Source: Crambe crambe (Eukaryota; Porifera; Demospongiae; Poecilosclerida; Crambeidae). Taken from it: a DNA stretch of 64,000 nucleotides. Numbering within the stretch: position 1 is the stretch's first letter; each line of letters begins with the position of its first letter. Under the pieces are notes generated by a model. The model was not told the DNA's origin, made no database searches, and saw only the letters and a list, made by a program, of their open reading frames with translations. The position numbers and the translations under genes were made by a program. Of the stretch, positions 59,575-64,000 are shown piece after piece. The stretch covers positions 744,001 to 808,000 of the forward strand of contig OZ004593.1 of NCBI GenBank assembly GCA_963924555.1. The letters run 5' to 3'.

Positions 59575-62500
59575 ATGGAGGATGGAGAGCACACAGTATG
59601 TCACATTAGTGATGTGGTGGTGGAATTTCCCTTTCAACCTTACTCCTGTCAGCTGGCCTACATGGAGAAAATCATCCAGGCCCTGCAAAAGGCAAGTCCT
59701 CATGGACACCTCCTGAACTAAACTAATCTCTTCCTTTCTAGAACACTAACACCATTTTGGAGTCACCTACAGGGACTGGGAAGACACTGTGTCTGCTGTG
59801 TGCCACTCTCGGGTGGAGTGAGAACCTGGTGGAAAAACTGAGGCAGCAATCTGGGGATCCAGGGGACATGGGAGGAGAAGGGGAGGAGCTAGATCCATGG
59901 GACTGTCCCCTACCCTCAGGTGTGTGTGTGTGGAGTAGGTAGCAGGGATAGTCATCAAGTCATCATCAAGGGTGAGAAGAATTTTTGATATCTTTTGATG
60001 CAGGTAGGAGTGGAGTAATGTCCAACGTTTCAAAGATTATTTATGCCTCTAGAACTCACTCACAACTCTCACAAGTCATCCAAAAGCTCAAGAACACCAA
60101 ATACAGGTAGCTATGGTAACAGGGTACAGATTGCCGAGTCCACTCCTTTTCTTCTTTTGGAATAAAAATATCAGCTGTACCAAGTATGATCATCCCATTC
60201 AAGATGTTATTGGTTTCAGATATGGAACTGCTTTCCTTTGTCCCATTCCCAGACCCAGAGTCGCCATCATTGGTTCCAGGGAGCAGCTATGCATCCATGG
60301 AGAAGTATCCAAGAAGGAGACTAATGCAGAGAAGGTACTCTCCTTTGAAGCCCCCCCCCCAATTACCTTCATAATCGATTTTTCTCTGAGGTTCACTTAT
60401 GCCGAGCAAAAGTGAAGAACCACAGCTGCTTCTACTACAACAACACTGATGGTGAGTTTTGCTGACATGGCACTTATCGGGTGGTATTACTTTCACAATG
60501 CAGTGAGGAGATTGAGTGGGATTGAACAGGTGATGGACGTGGAGGACCTGGTGCTAGTTGGTAGCAGGCAAAAGTAGGTGTGGCCTTCATATTACATGGA
60601 GGAGATGAAGTAATCCTCTTCCATATACAGAATGTGTCCTTATTATCTAGCAAAGGAGCTGAAATCCAATGCAGATGTGATATTCATGCCCTATAACTAC
60701 ATACTAGATTTAAAGGTCAGAATAGAGTCATGTGACTGTCATATGATGTGGATATGTCCCTTTTTTTGTTTGTTCGTTGTTGTTGTTTTTGCAGACTCGG
60801 CAGATGCATGGTGTGGATGTGGAAGGGACTGTGGTGATATTGGACGAGGCTCACAACATAGTGAGTATTGGATGTGGAGGGTGACCTCTGTCTCACTGTT
60901 AGTGATTGTTGCACTCGTATGTACGTAGGAGAGGGTGTGTGAGGACTCTGCATCCTTTGACCTCACGTCTAGTGACATTGCCCTGTGCATAGGGGACATC
61001 AGCCACATTCTCCTCAAGTACAAGCCGGACACTGATAGTCCCCAGGAGGAAGGTGGGTGTGGCACAAAGGGGCAGGCCCTCGGGTACTGTTGCTATGCAT
61101 GTTGTTTCAGGAGAGGAGGAAGACATTCAAGATTATGTGAACTTAAAAGGTCAGTTGAATAATGGTGTGTGATTGCTGATGCTGTTAACCTGAATCTCTT
61201 TCAAGCCCTCCATGTTTTTGGATACTTTTGTGGCCTGACCTAGCATCCTTGCCCTTTATGATATGCTTACCCTACTCTTGCCCTTTGACCCTTTGACCCT
61301 TCATGATATCTGCAGAGTTTTTTCTGGCCATTGAGAGGACACTTGATAAAGTCACTTTTCCTAGTGGCAAGAAACAGGAGGTAGTCATGCCTGGAGAGTG
61401 AGTGTTGGATGTGTATCTTATGTTAGTCATCAGTCTTGACTTCTTCCTCCAGTTACATCTTCAAGTTCTTTGGTTCTGCTGGTCTGAGACAGGACACATG
61501 CAGCATGTTGCTGGACCAGTGTGCCAAGGCCATCACTTTCCTCACCACCGACCCTCACTCCGTCCACAGAAATGGAAACAACATACAAAAGTTTGTGGAT
61601 GCTGTCAAGGTAAGAAAAAGCTTAATTTTAGCATATCAATAACTGCCTTGTAGAGTTTTTGAATATTTGTTTCTTTTCTTAGATTGCATTCAGCTCTGCC
61701 TCCACCCCCTCAGGCCGGAATTCCTCCCATCACTATAAAGTGTTCATCAAGTCTGAAGAGAATCCGTACAAGAACAAGAAGACTAACACATGGACTGTGT
61801 CTCCATCAGACACAACAAAAAGAGAAAGTAAATATAAATAAAAAAAGATATGTCTTGTTGAAACTATTCCTTGTTGCAGTTCGTACCATTAGTTACTGGT
61901 GTTTTAGTCCTGGACATGCCATGGCAGATCTAGTGAGACAAGGAGTACGATCCGTCATCTTGACCTCAGGCACTCTCTCTCCCCTCAACTCCTTCTCCTC
62001 AGAACTTCTAATGTATGTTCCTTCTTCAAACCTCCTATTAGGTTCATGTTAACTCAATTTTCTACCCCCTTCTACTACTGCTGCTGTATGTAGAGATTTC
62101 CCCATCAGCTATGAGGGTCCTCACGTCATCACGGAGCAGCAGATCTGGGTGGGTGTGGTCTCAAAGGGATGTGATGGCATAGCTCTCAACTCGTGTTATA
62201 ACAACAGGTAACTAACTGGTTAACAATATCAATATGGTGGTATTATTCTTTCTCCTTTTCTTTCAAAGGACAAATCTCTCCTACCAGAGTAGCCTTGGAA
62301 ACACTCTTGGTAAGTTTATGGATAAGAGTCATGTGCCAGTCACATGTGCATGGACGAGAGTCATGTGCCAGTCACGTTATGATTGTTCTATGCCTTTCAT
62401 TATAGTGAACTTCTCTCGTTCTGTACCCCATGGTCTCCTTGTCTTCTTCCCCTCCTACCCAGTCATGCATGGCTGTGTGGAAAAGTGGCGGGTGAGCTCT

Positions 62501-63817
62501 TGTATCACATGACCTTGTCACATGACCACATGCACCTGCGGCACCATCATCATGTGCTATGTACATTTTATCACATGACTTGATAGGAGAGTGGAAATAT
62601 GCAAAGGATTGAGCAAAATAAATCTGTCTTCCTGGAACCAAGGAGAAAGGCTGAATTCAACCCAGTGAGTTGTTATTTGTGTTTGTTTGTTTTTTGTTTT
62701 TTTTGTTTGTTTGTTTGTTCGTTTGTTTGTTTGTTTGTTTGTTCATTGTTTGTTGGTTGTGTTTCTAATTGCAGACGATGGATGCATTCTACGAGCATAT
62801 CACTGACCCAGCTCAGTGTGTCGAGGGAAGGTGAGTTGGGCAAGTGTCATCATGTTTTTCATTCATAATGTTATCCTCTCTCTCTCTCTCTTGAAGGTGA
62901 GTGAGGGTTTGGACTTTGCAGACATGAACGGAAGAGCAGTGGTGATCACTGGTCTCCCCTATCCTCCAAGAATGGACCCAAAGGCAAGTGTGTGTATCCA
63001 TCCTTACCAATCCTAGCCTCGTACCCAGGCTTTATCTTTTGTGTAGATAGACTACTAAAAAGTGTAATGGAGCCCAAGGCATACACATGCAATGTAAGCC
63101 ACACCCTTTTCCTCTTCCTGTTTGAGGAATACAAGCTAGCATTATGTAATCCATTCCCTATGGATGTAATACATGTCATGGTTTGAAACTCACTGGATTT
63201 TTTAAATTTTTGGCAGGTGATGTTGAAGATGGAATACTTGCAAGACAATAAGCATCAACTACCATTAACATACCACATCACACACTGTCCAGCAAAGCAC
63301 GTGTGATGATTGTTGACATCTCCTGTCTGAGGGTCTGAGTGGGGAGGAGTGGTACAAGCAGCAAGCATCCCGTGCAGTCAACCAAGCCGTGGGGAGAGTC
63401 ATTCGACATAAACATGACTATGGTGCCATCATACTCTGTGACGAAAGGTACTTGAAATTGAGAAGCAGAGAGAGAGAGAGAGAGACAGAGAGACTCACTT
63501 CTAGGTGTCATGGAAGTCCTGGATTCTATATTATGGGGAAACCCCTCTCTATTCATGCATGTAGATTTGGGTCGTCCAGTGCTGTGAAGCAGCTGCCTCA
63601 GTGGGTGAGACCTCATGTGAAGACCTACAGCAAGTTTGGAGTGGTGCAACGCGACCTCAACCTTTTCTTCAAGAATGCAGAAAAGGAGGTGAATTAGTGT
63701 CACTGTCCCTAATTAGGGGGACATCCTCATTGATTGTGGTAGCTTCTAAACACCTTTCATTTTGTTGTCGTTCAGTTTTGGTTCCAAAATTGCAAGTAGG
63801 AAGCTTCCAGCTGATAT
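59575..63817 (+). pseudogene. RTEL1: RTEL1-like helicase, copy C, truncated at its 3' end
   Basis: The same exon series as copy A from ATG 59575: [41 protein letters not shown] with [72 protein letters not shown] and QAVGRVIRH. The sites broken in copy A are intact here, so this preserves the better helicase core. However, about 20 bases including the donor after QDNKH (near 63255) are missing compared with 11815-11835. The exon for the region after the helicase core is also cut at 63817. As it stands the gene lacks a normal end. Copies A and C are complementary in their damage. Confidence 0.8.
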
Positions 63818-64000
63818 TACCCTTTATGAAATGCCTTGCCCTTTGACCCTTCATAGTATTACCCTTGCCCTTTGACCTTTTGACCCTTAATGATATCTGC
63901 AGAGTTTTTTTCTGGCCATCGAGAGGACACTCGATAAAGTCACTTTTCCTAGCGGCAAGAAACAGGAGGTAGTCATGCCTGGAGAGTGAGTGTTGGATAT
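63818..64000 (+). pseudogene. RTEL1: Fourth RTEL1 fragment joined to truncated copy C
   Basis: From about 63818 the sequence matches the RTEL1 intron and exon at 9826-9990 and 61240-61412, including FFLAIERTLDKVTFPSGKKQ and the gtgagtgttgg donor. It has its own substitutions (atcgagaggacactcgat), so it is a distinct copy rather than a repeat of A or C. It runs off the window. Confidence 0.85.

Larger units (their letters stand above)
53496..63817 (+). repeat. Segmental duplication, cassette C
   Basis: Starts at the inner edge of a UBR4 intron (aataatgatgaccagtcc, compare 22187) directly at the inverted-repeat tip. It continues through the UBR4 end, relic, GTPase and RTEL1. It is cut at 63817, inside the RTEL1 exon equivalent to 12391 onward, and joined to another RTEL1 intron. 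Confidence 0.85.

Overview
This is eukaryotic, almost certainly metazoan DNA. Genes are split by short GT-AG introns, and the recognisable proteins are animal ones: the C-terminal part of the E3 ligase UBR4, the telomere/DNA-repair helicase RTEL1, and Roc-COR-like GTPases ending in a Death domain. Compact introns, expansion of Death-domain GTPases and the transposon types suggest a sponge or similar early-branching marine invertebrate. That last step is inference; nothing in the sequence fixes the species.

Layout: the same cassette, [UBR4 3' end] - [relic of a GTPase gene] - [GTPase/Death-domain gene] - [RTEL1], occurs three times in the same orientation. Cassette A runs from 1 to about 12971, B from 14878 to about 28960 and C from 53496 to 63817. 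A fourth RTEL1 fragment starts at about 63818, so the array probably continues past the window. A to B is bridged by about 1.9 kb holding a 38-bp satellite. B to C is separated by a 24.4-kb block (29138-53495) bounded by about 0.9-kb inverted repeats.

The passengers UBR4 and RTEL1 carry stops, frameshifts, internal deletions and lost splice sites in every copy. All three GTPase genes can be spliced into complete reading frames of 869, 955 and 850 codons. Their first four exons encode a short helical region. In it the introns are almost identical between copies, but the mini-exons differ at a regular set of codons spaced like one face of a helix, nearly always with an amino acid change. This looks like a diversifying recognition surface fused to a GTPase switch and a Death-domain output, and it is the most interesting signal in the window.

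The 24.4-kb block is a candidate large DNA transposon or a nest of transposons. It holds long terminal inverted repeats made of a unique tip plus a minisatellite, and an 841-bp hAT-like MITE nested in the left repeat. It also holds a decayed P-loop helicase-like gene, a Cys-rich ORF next to a perfect GC-rich palindrome, an intact five-exon DDE integrase gene transcribed divergently from an intact three-exon RING-type gene, and a decayed DDE transposase fused to an OTU-like cysteine protease domain. Several satellites fill the rest. No tRNA, rRNA or CRISPR array was recognised.
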